The notes under the pieces: model-generated
Database searches by the model: none
What the model saw: only the letters and a program-made list of their open reading frames with translations
What the model was told of the DNA's origin: nothing
Position numbers and translations under genes: made by a program
From: Sulfurimonas hongkongensis
Lineage (GTDB): Bacteria; Campylobacterota; Campylobacteria; Campylobacterales; Sulfurimonadaceae
NCBI RefSeq assembly: GCF_000445475.1
Contig: NZ_AUPZ01000002.1
Coordinates: forward strand, 124,001-188,000
DNA: 64,000 bases
Direction of reading: 5' to 3'
In this document: positions 46,934-55,661 of the stretch, one piece after another
How the letters are laid out: the number at the start of each line of letters is the position of its first letter
Position numbering within the stretch: position 1 is the stretch's first letter

Positions 46934-47854
46934 ATGAAAATAGCACAAAATGTAACTGAGTTGATTGGAAATACTCCACTTGTAAAGATAAATAGTATCT
47001 CTAATGAGACAAACACCACAATACTTGGCAAATGTGAGTTTATGAATCCTACTAGCTCTGTAAAAGATAGAATTGCTCTAGCTATGATTGACGCCGCAAT
47101 AGCTGATGGCAAGATAAACAAAGAGACTCTTATAGTTGAGCCAACAAGTGGAAACACTGGGATTGGACTTGCTATGGTCTGTGCTTCTAAAGCTTTAAAA
47201 CTCACACTTACAATGCCAGAATCTATGAGCCTAGAGAGACGTCAACTACTTTCTGCTCTTGGTGCTAACATAGTTCTAACTCCAGCTGCACTTGGGATGA
47301 ACGGTGCGATTGACAAAGCAGCTGAGCTAAATAAAGAGACTAAAAACAGCTTTATGCCTCAACAGTTCAACAACCCAGCAAATCCAGCTGTGCATAAAAA
47401 AACTACTGCCAAAGAGATACTAAGAGATACTGATGGTAAGATTGATATCTTAGTTGTAGCAGTTGGAACGGGTGGTTCACTAACTGGAATAGGAGAAGCT
47501 CTAAAGGAGTACAATCCAGATATAGAAATAATCGCAGTTGAGCCATCAAGTTCACCTGTTATTTCTGGAGGAAAAGCAGGACCTCACAAGATTCAGGGTA
47601 TCGGTGCTGGTTTTATTCCAAAAGTATTAAACTGCGATATCTTTAGTGAAGTTATCCAAGTTAGCGATGAAGATGCGTTTGCCTCTTCAAAAGCTTTAGC
47701 AAAGAGTGATGGACTTTTAGTTGGTATCTCAGCAGGGGCAAATGCTTATGCTGCAAAACTTGTAGCCCAAAGAGAGAAAAACAGAGGAAAAACCATAGTT
47801 ACTATACTTTGTGATACAGGAGAGAGATACCTCAGTACTGCTCTTTACTCGTAA
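46934..47854 (+). CDS. cysK: cysteine synthase A (O-acetylserine sulfhydrylase)
   Basis: CysK makes cysteine from O-acetylserine and sulfide. The 306-residue PLP enzyme has NPTSSVKDRIA with the PLP lysine, EPTSGNTGIGLA, VGTGGSLTGIGEALK and GISAGANAYAA. Start MKIAQNVTELIGNTPLVKI is standard. A CTATAAT-like box about 40 bases upstream may be its -10 element. Confidence 0.96.
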   Translation: MKIAQNVTELIGNTPLVKINSISNETNTTILGKCEFMNPTSSVKDRIALAMIDAAIADGKINKETLIVEPTSGNTGIGLAMVCASKALKLTLTMPESMSLERRQLLSALGANIVLTPAALGMNGAIDKAAELNKETKNSFMPQQFNNPANPAVHKKTTAKEILRDTDGKIDILVVAVGTGGSLTGIGEALKEYNPDIEIIAVEPSSSPVISGGKAGPHKIQGIGAGFIPKVLNCDIFSEVIQVSDEDAFASSKALAKSDGLLVGISAGANAYAAKLVAQREKNRGKTIVTILCDTGERYLSTALYS

Positions 47855-47870
47855 AACAGCACTATATTTA

Positions 47871-47904
47871 TACCCTTTATAGATGTAAAAAGAGTTAAAG
47901 GGTA
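47871..47904. terminator. hairpin between convergent cysK and chemoreceptor gene
   Basis: TACCCTTTA (47871-47879) and TAAAGGGTA (47896-47904) form a perfect 9-bp stem with a 16-base loop in the gap between two convergent genes. There is no clear U-tract, so termination is plausible but not certain. Confidence 0.5.
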
Positions 47905-47920
47905 GGCTCTTTGAGCAACT

Positions 47921-49720
47921 TTAGAACTCTTTAGACTCAGCATTTTGAACAAATCGTCCAGCCATCTCTTTAGTTTGCGTTACTATCTCGTTTACCTCTT
48001 TTGCATTGTCTGCATTTTTCTGTGTGGTCTCCTCAAGCGTGCCAATAGTGTCGTTAATATTTGAGACTGCTTGAGACTGCTCTTGCATAGTTGAACTTAC
48101 TTCATTTATAGAACCTGTCATGATACCCACAGTTGCAGTAATTTCATTAAGACTTTTTTGTGTTTTTTCAGCAAGACTAGTCACTTCATCTGCAACTACA
48201 GCAAACCCTCTACCATGTTCTCCCGCTCGTGCTGCCTCAATAGCAGCATTTAGTGCTAAAAGATTGGTCTGATCTGCAATATCACGAATAACGCTTATTG
48301 ATGATTTAATATCCTCGGATTGGCTTACAACATTATTGGTTCTATTAACAATCTCATTTATTGCAACTGTAATAGACTCCATAATTGCTGAGGTATCTTT
48401 GAGTTTTTGTGCTTGATCTTGTGCTGAAGATGTCAATAATGTCATATTCTCAGAGAGTTTTAAAGATTGACTCTCAAGGCTATGCCCATCTTCGAGCTCC
48501 TGTTTACTAGCTTGTGAGAGAGCTTTTCCTAAACTGTTTGTACTCTCAAAAAGTTCTTTTACTCTCCCCTGTGTATCTGCTATTTCTACGGTAGCCTTAA
48601 AATTATCATTTTCATAACTCTTAAGCACTTCTAGTACTTTTTGGATATTTGTATTCATAGCATCAAGCATAGAGTTGACAATCTCTTTGAGTCTATTTAG
48701 AGATTCACTACTCGCATCTACTTCAACTCTTTTTGTCATATCGCCTTTGGCTGTTTTTGAAGCAACATCTGAGAGGTTAGCTATAAGTTTATTATCTTGG
48801 ATTATGCCATCTTCCATATTTTTTATATAGCGATTAAACTCCTGAGCTATGTCTTTAATCTCATCATTTTCTTTAATCTCTATGTGTGAACCATTTTTTT
48901 CGTTTAAATTTTTAACGCCATCTAGTAAAAGCTGCAGTTTACTTTTAAACTTTAAAGAGACGATAAGGGCTATAACTATGATTATAAATGCAATCGTAAC
49001 TAGTGTAAGCGTAAAGTTCCACATGTTATCTTTAACTTGATCTCTCATTTTTTTATTTGAGATACTTACTCCAAGATAGCCTGATACATCGCCCTCTTTC
49101 CAGTTTGTATGGCAAGCAATACAACCTTTTTCAGCTATAATTTTTTCATAAAAAGTAGAGGTATCATCTGCTTCATCTATCTTATAGGCTCTGTTATTTA
49201 TAAACTCTAAATCTCTATCTATTTCAAAGTGGCAACTGCTACATTTTTTCTCTTTATCCATCAAGGTGCTTCCATGAAATCCAGCCGACTCTTCAAGGGG
49301 TTTATCACTCCAATCTGTTCGAAGATACCTTCCATTTGTTTGTTCATAAATTTTTTTGTTTGGATTGTAAAAACCATCATCTGTGTGAACAAATGGTTTT
49401 CCGACTGTCACCTCATTCGATTTGTAATTCATGAGTCCAGATGATGCATATAAAACAGTCTCTTTTACACCTTCTAGGAGTGCTATGTTATCCATTGCAG
49501 CTTGAAATGTTTTACGCTGACCCTGCGCAAGAGAATCTTTTGAAGAGACAGTGTAGTTATGTGAAATAGCAAACCCTTTATCCTTTATCATCTCCTCAAG
49601 TTTTTCTTTTTGAAGGTAATAATTGAGTGTTATAGAGATAATGGAAATAGCTGCAACGCTAAAAACAAGAGGAAAAGAGAGTTTAAACAAGATGGTTTCA
49701 AAAAATCTTCTCTTTTGCAT
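47921..49720 (-). CDS. methyl-accepting chemotaxis protein with dihaem periplasmic sensor domain
   Basis: The 599-residue receptor has TM1 (about 10-32), a ~200-residue periplasmic domain, TM2 (about 234-256), a HAMP-type linker and a signalling domain with the tip [21 protein letters not shown]. The periplasmic part carries two c-type haem motifs, CSSCH (160-164) and CIACH (200-204), in a DUF3365/Tll0287-like context ([11 protein letters not shown]). Its ATG comes 3 bases after the stop of the hydrogenase small subunit, with AAAGGG as SD inside that gene, so it is the last gene of the hydrogenase operon. I infer that it senses the redox state set by that hydrogenase; a general redox or gas sensor is the alternative. 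Confidence 0.9.
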   Translation of the reverse strand: MQKRRFFETILFKLSFPLVFSVAAISIISITLNYYLQKEKLEEMIKDKGFAISHNYTVSSKDSLAQGQRKTFQAAMDNIALLEGVKETVLYASSGLMNYKSNEVTVGKPFVHTDDGFYNPNKKIYEQTNGRYLRTDWSDKPLEESAGFHGSTLMDKEKKCSSCHFEIDRDLEFINNRAYKIDEADDTSTFYEKIIAEKGCIACHTNWKEGDVSGYLGVSISNKKMRDQVKDNMWNFTLTLVTIAFIIIVIALIVSLKFKSKLQLLLDGVKNLNEKNGSHIEIKENDEIKDIAQEFNRYIKNMEDGIIQDNKLIANLSDVASKTAKGDMTKRVEVDASSESLNRLKEIVNSMLDAMNTNIQKVLEVLKSYENDNFKATVEIADTQGRVKELFESTNSLGKALSQASKQELEDGHSLESQSLKLSENMTLLTSSAQDQAQKLKDTSAIMESITVAINEIVNRTNNVVSQSEDIKSSISVIRDIADQTNLLALNAAIEAARAGEHGRGFAVVADEVTSLAEKTQKSLNEITATVGIMTGSINEVSSTMQEQSQAVSNINDTIGTLEETTQKNADNAKEVNEIVTQTKEMAGRFVQNAESKEF

Positions 49721-49723
49721 GAT

Positions 49724-50671
49724 TTACCCTTTAAACTTAAAATGTCTAAACTTTGATATAGCCCTTTTATCCTTAAAAGAGTGAAGCATAATCTGCCTTG
49801 GAAAGTGCTCACTTGCGCATCCTATACAGGGATGACCAGCTTTTATGCATGTATTTGTGTTGTTATTGTGTCCTATCGTCATACAATCATTTTTTGTAAC
49901 GGGGCCTTGACAACCAAGCTTAAGCAGACAGCCTGCATCACCAATTTTTTTTGCATAGTTTTTCTCTTGAAATTCAGAGTAGTATATGCATCTCTCATGA
50001 ACAGTTTGAGAGAAAAATCTAAGCGGTCTTCCCTCTGCATCAAGTTCTGGAATAGTTTGAAATTTTGCATAATGAAAAATTACATAAACTAGATGCTCAG
50101 GCTTCATAGGACAATTTGGCAAAGATACTATAGGTTTGTTTATTTTTTTATGTTTTGTAAATTTACCTATGGACATAACACCTGCATCCATTCCTTGCAT
50201 TCCAGTGATTCCTCCAAAGGCAGCACATGTTCCACCTGCAACGCAAGCAGAAGCACTAGCACTCATCTGTTGCATCCAATCCATAATAGGTCTATCGCCC
50301 ATCATACAAGCATGAGGCATTGCAACAGGAATAGAACCCTCTACTACTAAAAGATAATTGTCCTTTAGCTCTGTAGAAGCTTTATTTAGTATATCTGTAA
50401 CTTGTTTTCCAGTTGCTAAAGAGATGTCGGGATGGTAGATAATGTTTGTGTATTTAGTTAAAATATCAAGCACAGATACATCTTCAATATTTAAAAATGA
50501 GGTCGAACAGCCAGAGCATGAAGAGCCATGTAACCAAATTATATTTGGCTTTATCATCTTTCCTTTTTCCATAGCCATGAGGTCTTCAAGTGTGAAAAAG
50601 TTTGCTGCTCCAACGGCAGCTATTACTTTTAACATCTGCTTTATTGCATCTCTTCTTGTTAAAGTAGCCAT
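49724..50671 (-). CDS. [NiFe]-hydrogenase small subunit, no membrane anchor (second hydrogenase)
   Basis: The small subunit carries Fe-S clusters that move electrons from the NiFe site. The 315-residue protein has SCSGC (51-55) for the proximal cluster, SLPNCPMKPEH, and C-terminal ligands around VHERCIYY, LKLGCQGPVTKNDC and GHPCIGCASEHF. The N-terminus has TRRDAIK (5-11) followed by a hydrophobic run (VIAAVGAANFF), a twin-arginine-like signal without an obvious cleavage site. The C-terminal anchor helix of uptake enzymes is absent. It follows its large subunit by 9 bases, the reverse of the usual small-large order. Confidence 0.93.
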   Translation of the reverse strand: MATLTRRDAIKQMLKVIAAVGAANFFTLEDLMAMEKGKMIKPNIIWLHGSSCSGCSTSFLNIEDVSVLDILTKYTNIIYHPDISLATGKQVTDILNKASTELKDNYLLVVEGSIPVAMPHACMMGDRPIMDWMQQMSASASACVAGGTCAAFGGITGMQGMDAGVMSIGKFTKHKKINKPIVSLPNCPMKPEHLVYVIFHYAKFQTIPELDAEGRPLRFFSQTVHERCIYYSEFQEKNYAKKIGDAGCLLKLGCQGPVTKNDCMTIGHNNNTNTCIKAGHPCIGCASEHFPRQIMLHSFKDKRAISKFRHFKFKG

Positions 50672-50680
50672 TTTGTCTCC

Positions 50681-52234
50681 TTAATGAACCGAACATGCAA
50701 GACATGGATCTGTAGATCTTACTATTCTTGCCAACTCTATAGGATTGTCTGGGTCTTTGATTTTCGTATCCATTAGCATCTTCTCTACAGCACCAAGAGC
50801 TCCACTTGCGTCTTTTGGCGATATATTCCAAGTAGTAGGTACAATCATGTCGTAGTTTTTTATAAGACCTTTCTCATCCGTCTCTATCCAGTGTGCTAAA
50901 GCTCCTCTTGTTGCCTCAGTAAGTCCAAATCCAACCGCATTTTTTGGAACATCTCTCTCAACAAATGCAAGTTCATCAGGAATAACTTTGTCTGTATCTT
51001 CTAAAATTTTATCAATTATAGTAGCTGCCATAATAGCCCTGCAAAGATGTCTTCCCAAAACAGAATTATACTCTTTAAAAGTAAGCCCTAATTTTTTATT
51101 TATAGAATCCACAAGAGTATTTAGCTTTTTGTTTTTACCGCTTTTATAAGTATTTATAACTCTTGCAACCGGGCCCACTTCCATAATTTTACCTTTGTAA
51201 CGAGGCGCCCTTGACCAACTATATTTTCCGCCCTCTTTTTTCTGTTCTTCTTTAAACTCTTCATAATCTATAGGTGTTAATATTGTAGAATCGAGAGGTC
51301 TTACATTAGAGTCAGGTTTGGATTTGTAGTAGGAGTATTTGTGGTCTTCAAAGATATTTTTCAAATCAAGTTCTTCATACTTGCCATCTATTGTTGAGCC
51401 ACCTACAAAAAGATGATTTTCTCCATTTTCATCGGGCAGATATTCAAATGAGAGGTAATCTCCATATCCTGCCCCTATTTTAAAATACTCAGGAAACTCT
51501 TTTGCTACGGCTATAATATCGTTTAGGTAGTTATCTTTTATAAATTTTCTGGCACTTATTATCAAAGATCTATACTTTGCAAGTTTTCCTATAGTAGGAA
51601 TAGTTGTTACTCCACCAGCTTCGAGTGTTACAGGATGTGGTGCTTTTGCTCCAAAGATTGCAACAGCTTTTGTCAAATCAGCCATAACTCTAATAGCTTC
51701 TAAGTAGTTTTTGATTGCCGTAAAATTGGTGTTATTTCCTTTTGCGTACATTGCTTCATAGCGAGGTAAGAAAGGAGCTGCGGGAAATATTTTATTACTT
51801 TTTAATTCGTTTTGAACCCATTTTTTTACACTTAAGATGCTATCATCGTCTCCCTCATATTTCAACACCGCAGTTATATCGATAAAATCTAACGCGCTTA
51901 AAATATAAAAGTGCAATAGATGGTCTTGAAGCTGATAAGCGCCGACAATCATATTTCTTAGTAGCTGTCCATTATGATTTGGTTTTATTCCCATAGCATC
52001 CTCAAGGGCAAGAGAGGCTGCTTCAGCGTGTGCATAGGGACAAACACCACAAACTCTTTGGGTAACTTGTTGTGCAACTCTGGCATCATAACCTATGAGT
52101 GCCTTTTCGATTCCTCTATACATCTCCGCAGAACACTTAGCATCTGTAACAACCCCATCTTTAATTATTGTCTCAAATTTAAGATGCCCCTCTATCCTTG
52201 TCAGCGGATCTATCGTAATTTTCCTCTCACTCAT
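50681..52234 (-). CDS. [NiFe]-hydrogenase large subunit lacking the C-terminal tail (sensor-like)
   Basis: The large subunit holds the NiFe(CN)2CO centre. The 517-residue protein has RIEGHLKFE, the N-terminal cysteine pair RVCGVCPYAHAEA (C62, C65) and the C-terminal pair DPCLACSVH (C511, C514), after which TAA follows at once. Respiratory large subunits carry a tail beyond this histidine that a protease must cut; H2-sensing enzymes such as HupV/HoxC and some other groups lack it. The HydB protein at the window edge has that tail. This subunit is therefore not a HydD substrate. It starts with AGGGG before the ATG and is followed by the small subunit and a chemoreceptor. Confidence 0.94.
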   Translation of the reverse strand: MSERKITIDPLTRIEGHLKFETIIKDGVVTDAKCSAEMYRGIEKALIGYDARVAQQVTQRVCGVCPYAHAEAASLALEDAMGIKPNHNGQLLRNMIVGAYQLQDHLLHFYILSALDFIDITAVLKYEGDDDSILSVKKWVQNELKSNKIFPAAPFLPRYEAMYAKGNNTNFTAIKNYLEAIRVMADLTKAVAIFGAKAPHPVTLEAGGVTTIPTIGKLAKYRSLIISARKFIKDNYLNDIIAVAKEFPEYFKIGAGYGDYLSFEYLPDENGENHLFVGGSTIDGKYEELDLKNIFEDHKYSYYKSKPDSNVRPLDSTILTPIDYEEFKEEQKKEGGKYSWSRAPRYKGKIMEVGPVARVINTYKSGKNKKLNTLVDSINKKLGLTFKEYNSVLGRHLCRAIMAATIIDKILEDTDKVIPDELAFVERDVPKNAVGFGLTEATRGALAHWIETDEKGLIKNYDMIVPTTWNISPKDASGALGAVEKMLMDTKIKDPDNPIELARIVRSTDPCLACSVH

Positions 52235-52385
52235 TTAACACCCCTTAAACAGTAAAATTAAAATAACCTTTACTGCATGATACAATTTAAATATTTAATT
52301 ATTCATAAAAGTTATATTTGTTTTTTTAAGAAATATGTGAAAAAAAGTAAAAGTCTATTATTTTATTAACCAATCATATTTATAT

Positions 52386-52727
52386 CTACTCAAGCTCTAA
52401 CTGCATCAGATACATATCCTCTCCATCAAGAATATCAAGATCAACGCTGTTGCATGTAGGACAAAAATATTCTATACCCACTAAAACTGACTCCTTTAGA
52501 CAATTATTACATTTAACAATAATTTGCTGAATATTTATAACAAATTCCGCCTCTTCGCAGAGTGTTTTTTCTTTAAATATCTCAAACGCACTTCTTAAAA
52601 GTTCAGGTTCGACTCCGCTCATCACACCTATCTTGATAACAACTTTAATCACCTTTTTCGCATTGTTTTTTATTGCATTCTCTTCGCAAGAATCTAAAAG
52701 AGACTGGACTATACTATATTCATGCAT
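52386..52727 (-). CDS. hypA: hydrogenase nickel-insertion protein HypA
   Basis: HypA delivers Ni to the large subunit with HypB. The 113-residue protein starts [11 protein letters not shown] (nickel-binding H2) and has a zinc site in CNNCLKES...CPTCNS. It lies downstream of hypX, separated by the 91-bp tandem repeat, and 151 bases upstream of the second hydrogenase, so it may share that operon's transcript. The 151-base gap shows no clear promoter. Confidence 0.96.
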   Translation of the reverse strand: MHEYSIVQSLLDSCEENAIKNNAKKVIKVVIKIGVMSGVEPELLRSAFEIFKEKTLCEEAEFVINIQQIIVKCNNCLKESVLVGIEYFCPTCNSVDLDILDGEDMYLMQLELE

Positions 52728-52775
52728 CTGTATTCCTTGATTTTATTTTATAAAATAAAGTGAATCCTTTATTTA

Positions 52776-52991
52776 TTTTATCACGATATCGGAAGTAATT
52801 CCGCTATCTACGCTAACGCTTGGTTTCCTTCGGCAGGAGGCCCATCGCACTTGTGCGATTTTAATGTTTTATCACGATATCGGAAGTAATTCCGCTATCT
52901 ACGCTAACGCTTGGTTTCCTTCGGCAGGAGGCCCATCGCACTTGTGCGATTTTAATGTTTTATCACGATATCGGAAGTAATTCCGCTATCT
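52776..52991. repeat. 91-bp tandem repeat at the 3' end of hypX
   Basis: Three units start at 52776, 52867 and 52958 (period 91); the third is partial (about 34 bases). The first two are essentially identical. Each full unit contains CGGAA-GTAA-TTCCG and ATCGCAC-TT-GTGCGAT hairpins. The third unit overlaps the last 11-12 codons and the stop of hypX, so the repeat provides that gene's end. The array fills the 224-base gap between hypX and hypA. Confidence 0.9.
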
Positions 52992-54658
52992 TTGCTAACT
53001 TTCCCTCGGCACTTGTGTCTCTTAAGTCTTTCTGGTGTTTGTAGAGAACACACTTTATATACAAAATCATATCTTAGTTTATGAAAAGAGCTATCTTCTT
53101 CCCAAAACTCTCTATACATAACTCTTAACTCTTCTTCTTTTTTTTGCTCAATTTGGGAGCTGTTTTGGGATATATAATCCTCTTTTTCATATAAAAAATC
53201 ACTATAAACATCTTCATCTTCGCATAGTTTTTGAGCAAATTCGTTTAAAGATTTGAAATAATCATTATATTCAAAAACTTTATCTATCACTCCTATCTTA
53301 AGTGCTCTGTTTGCACTGATGGGCAGACACTCATTTAAAAGTTCCCCTGCTTTTTCCTCGCCAACTCTTCTTGCTAGTGAGAAAGTGTGATATTCGCTCC
53401 CACTAAGTCCCAAAGTTCTATAGTGCGGATTTAAAACAACTCCTTCTTGTGCTACTACATGGTCGCAAGAGAGTGCCAAAAAGACTCCACCCGCTCCTGC
53501 ATTTCTATGTAGAGATGCGATTGTTATAACTTCATCTGCAAAGAGAATGGACTTTACTACATCATTCATAGCATTTATATTGCTCCAACCATCTTCTCCA
53601 TGCTTTTTTGAATCTTGCAAAATATTTAGATGAATACCATTACTAAAAAAGTCCTCCCCACCCATCAAAACTATAACTTTGCAGCTCTCTTTTAGATGCT
53701 CAAACGCATATTTTAGCCTTATGCATTGCTCTGAATGCATCGCACCATTATGAAAATTAAAGTAGAGATATCCGACATCGCCTATAACTTTAGAACTAAT
53801 CTCATGAAAAGTTATATCTCCAACTTCACTAATTAGAGGTATTCGCATTTCCTTAACACCTTTTATCCTCTCTTTTAGGGCGTAGGTTGATGGAAGTTTA
53901 AATCTGCCAACCTCTTGCATATGGCTTATCCAGAGTGCGCCATCAACTGTGCCAACGCAAATTGCACCATCTCTTTTTGCGATTATCTCTTTTGGTTCCC
54001 CTCTTAAACTCTCCTCTTGCCATGCACCAAAAAGATAGCACTCTAAGCCTAAAAACTCATCTTTAACACCGGGATAACTATCACTCATATATATCTTTTT
54101 TATAATCTCTTTAGTAGTCTCTTTTTCCCAGTCTATGGCTCTATCTTGTTGTGAGAGATAGTGATGCATCTGGGATTTTAACTGTGGAGTAGGCTTAAAA
54201 TTTTTGTCTGCTAAATTTGCAAGTAACTCTTTTAGAGCCTTTGATGCAGCACGCGCTACTTCGTTTCTATAGATGGAAGCCTTGTAGGTGCCACGCATTA
54301 AAAATCTAACTTCTGCGTAAACATCTCCGCCGTCAAGCTCTTCATTTGCTCTAAGAATCACAACTCCCCACTCCTTTTTTTCCTCTCTTATGGCATGGTC
54401 TAGCGAGTTGTGACCTCTATCGCCTCTAATACCTGGATGAAGTATAAAAGTCGGAGTTTTTAAAAATATCTCTTTTGGGAGATACTTTTTGAGATAGGGA
54501 CAAAAAACAATATCTGGTGCAAACTCTTCAACGCTCTGCATCATCGCCTCACTGCTTATGGCATACTGCACGGATACTGTATGATTCATATCTCGAAGCT
54601 CACAAAATAGCCGTTGAGTAAGAGAGTTAAAAGCCGATACGATGAGTAGTATTTTCAT
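52952..54658 (-). CDS. hypX: HypX/HoxX, CO-ligand-forming hydrogenase maturase
   Basis: HypX makes the CO ligand of the NiFe centre from 10-formyl-THF under oxic conditions. From the ATG at 54658 the 568-residue protein has an N-terminal formyltransferase-like domain (HPGIRGDRGHNSLDHAI, then ELDGGDVYAEV) and a C-terminal crotonase domain (MGGEDFFSNGIHLN, HRNAGAGGVFLALSCD). A longer start at 54691 lies inside hypE and is rejected. The last ~12 residues (SGITSDIVIKH) are encoded by the tandem repeat. Its presence implies hydrogenase synthesis at least at low oxygen. Confidence 0.92.
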   Translation of the reverse strand: MKILLIVSAFNSLTQRLFCELRDMNHTVSVQYAISSEAMMQSVEEFAPDIVFCPYLKKYLPKEIFLKTPTFILHPGIRGDRGHNSLDHAIREEKKEWGVVILRANEELDGGDVYAEVRFLMRGTYKASIYRNEVARAASKALKELLANLADKNFKPTPQLKSQMHHYLSQQDRAIDWEKETTKEIIKKIYMSDSYPGVKDEFLGLECYLFGAWQEESLRGEPKEIIAKRDGAICVGTVDGALWISHMQEVGRFKLPSTYALKERIKGVKEMRIPLISEVGDITFHEISSKVIGDVGYLYFNFHNGAMHSEQCIRLKYAFEHLKESCKVIVLMGGEDFFSNGIHLNILQDSKKHGEDGWSNINAMNDVVKSILFADEVITIASLHRNAGAGGVFLALSCDHVVAQEGVVLNPHYRTLGLSGSEYHTFSLARRVGEEKAGELLNECLPISANRALKIGVIDKVFEYNDYFKSLNEFAQKLCEDEDVYSDFLYEKEDYISQNSSQIEQKKEEELRVMYREFWEEDSSFHKLRYDFVYKVCSLQTPERLKRHKCRGKVSKDSGITSDIVIKH

Positions 54659-54662
54659 CTCT

Positions 54663-55661
54663 TTAACAGATTCTAGGAAGTAGTTCGCCACTTGGAGTAT
54701 CTAAAAATCTTGAAGTTCCCCAGCTGCTCTTTAAGATAACTTTCTTTAAATGAGTATCTGTTATCTTGCCAATTGTCGTGGCTTTTAAACAACTAGGAAA
54801 TCCCTTTAATATCTCTACTGCTTTGTCTGCATCTTCCTTTTTTACAGCAAGAACAAAAGTGCCCTCATTTGCTAAAGCCGTAGCTTCAAAGCCTAACATC
54901 TCACAGATACCTTTTACTTCATCGCTTACAGGAATGCTCTCCTCTTCAACCTCAATGCAGATATTTGACTGAGAAGCCCACTCATTTAAAACTGCACTAA
55001 CACCGCCTCTAGTGGCATCTCTCAAGGCAGTTATTTTTATATTTGCATCCAAAAGAGCTTTTACTTGAGGATAAAGCGATTCACAATCACTCTTGAGTGA
55101 ACTCGTCATCTCAATCCCCTCTCGAGCCACAAAAATAGCCGCCCCATGGCATCCAATATCACGGTTTACTATGATGATATCATCCTTGCTTATGTTGTTA
55201 GAACTGATACCTTTTTTTATAACTTCACCAATTCCGCTAGTGTTTATAAAAATCTTATCAACACTCCCACGAGGCACAACCTTAGTGTCACCACTCACAA
55301 CAATAGCCCCGTTAATCTCAAGCTCTTTTTTCATACTTCGCACGATTTTATCTAGCTCTCTTGTAGCAAAACCCTCTTCAATAATCACACTACAAGTAAG
55401 ATATTTAGGCTTCGCACCCATCATAGCTAAATCATTACAAGTCCCACAAACAGCAAGTTTACCGATGTCCGCTCCTGCAAAAAAGAGAGGCGAGACCGTA
55501 AAGCTATCAGTAGAAAACGCAAGTTTTCCATTATGAATAATAGCCGCATCTTCACTTTTTTCTAGTATCTCATTTTTAAAAGCTTTATAAAAAACTTTTG
55601 AGATAAGTTCATTATTTTCCTCTCCACCGTTTCCACAAGCTAAGCTTATTGTTTTGTTCAT
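54663..55661 (-). CDS. hypE: hydrogenase maturation protein HypE
   Basis: HypE turns carbamoyl groups received from HypF into the cyanide ligands on its C-terminal cysteine. The 332-residue protein starts with the PurM-like fold (SLACGNGGEENNELI, then GADIGKLAVCGTCNDLAMMG) and ends in LLPRIC, keeping the essential last cysteine. The start overlaps hypD by 4 bases. Confidence 0.97.
   Translation of the reverse strand: MNKTISLACGNGGEENNELISKVFYKAFKNEILEKSEDAAIIHNGKLAFSTDSFTVSPLFFAGADIGKLAVCGTCNDLAMMGAKPKYLTCSVIIEEGFATRELDKIVRSMKKELEINGAIVVSGDTKVVPRGSVDKIFINTSGIGEVIKKGISSNNISKDDIIIVNRDIGCHGAAIFVAREGIEMTSSLKSDCESLYPQVKALLDANIKITALRDATRGGVSAVLNEWASQSNICIEVEEESIPVSDEVKGICEMLGFEATALANEGTFVLAVKKEDADKAVEILKGFPSCLKATTIGKITDTHLKKVILKSSWGTSRFLDTPSGELLPRIC

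Noticed and set aside
52952-54658. Reading hypX as a methionyl-tRNA formyltransferase or an enoyl-CoA hydratase
   Set aside because: The two domains are fused in the HypX order and the gene lies between hypE and hypA, so the HypX assignment explains both.
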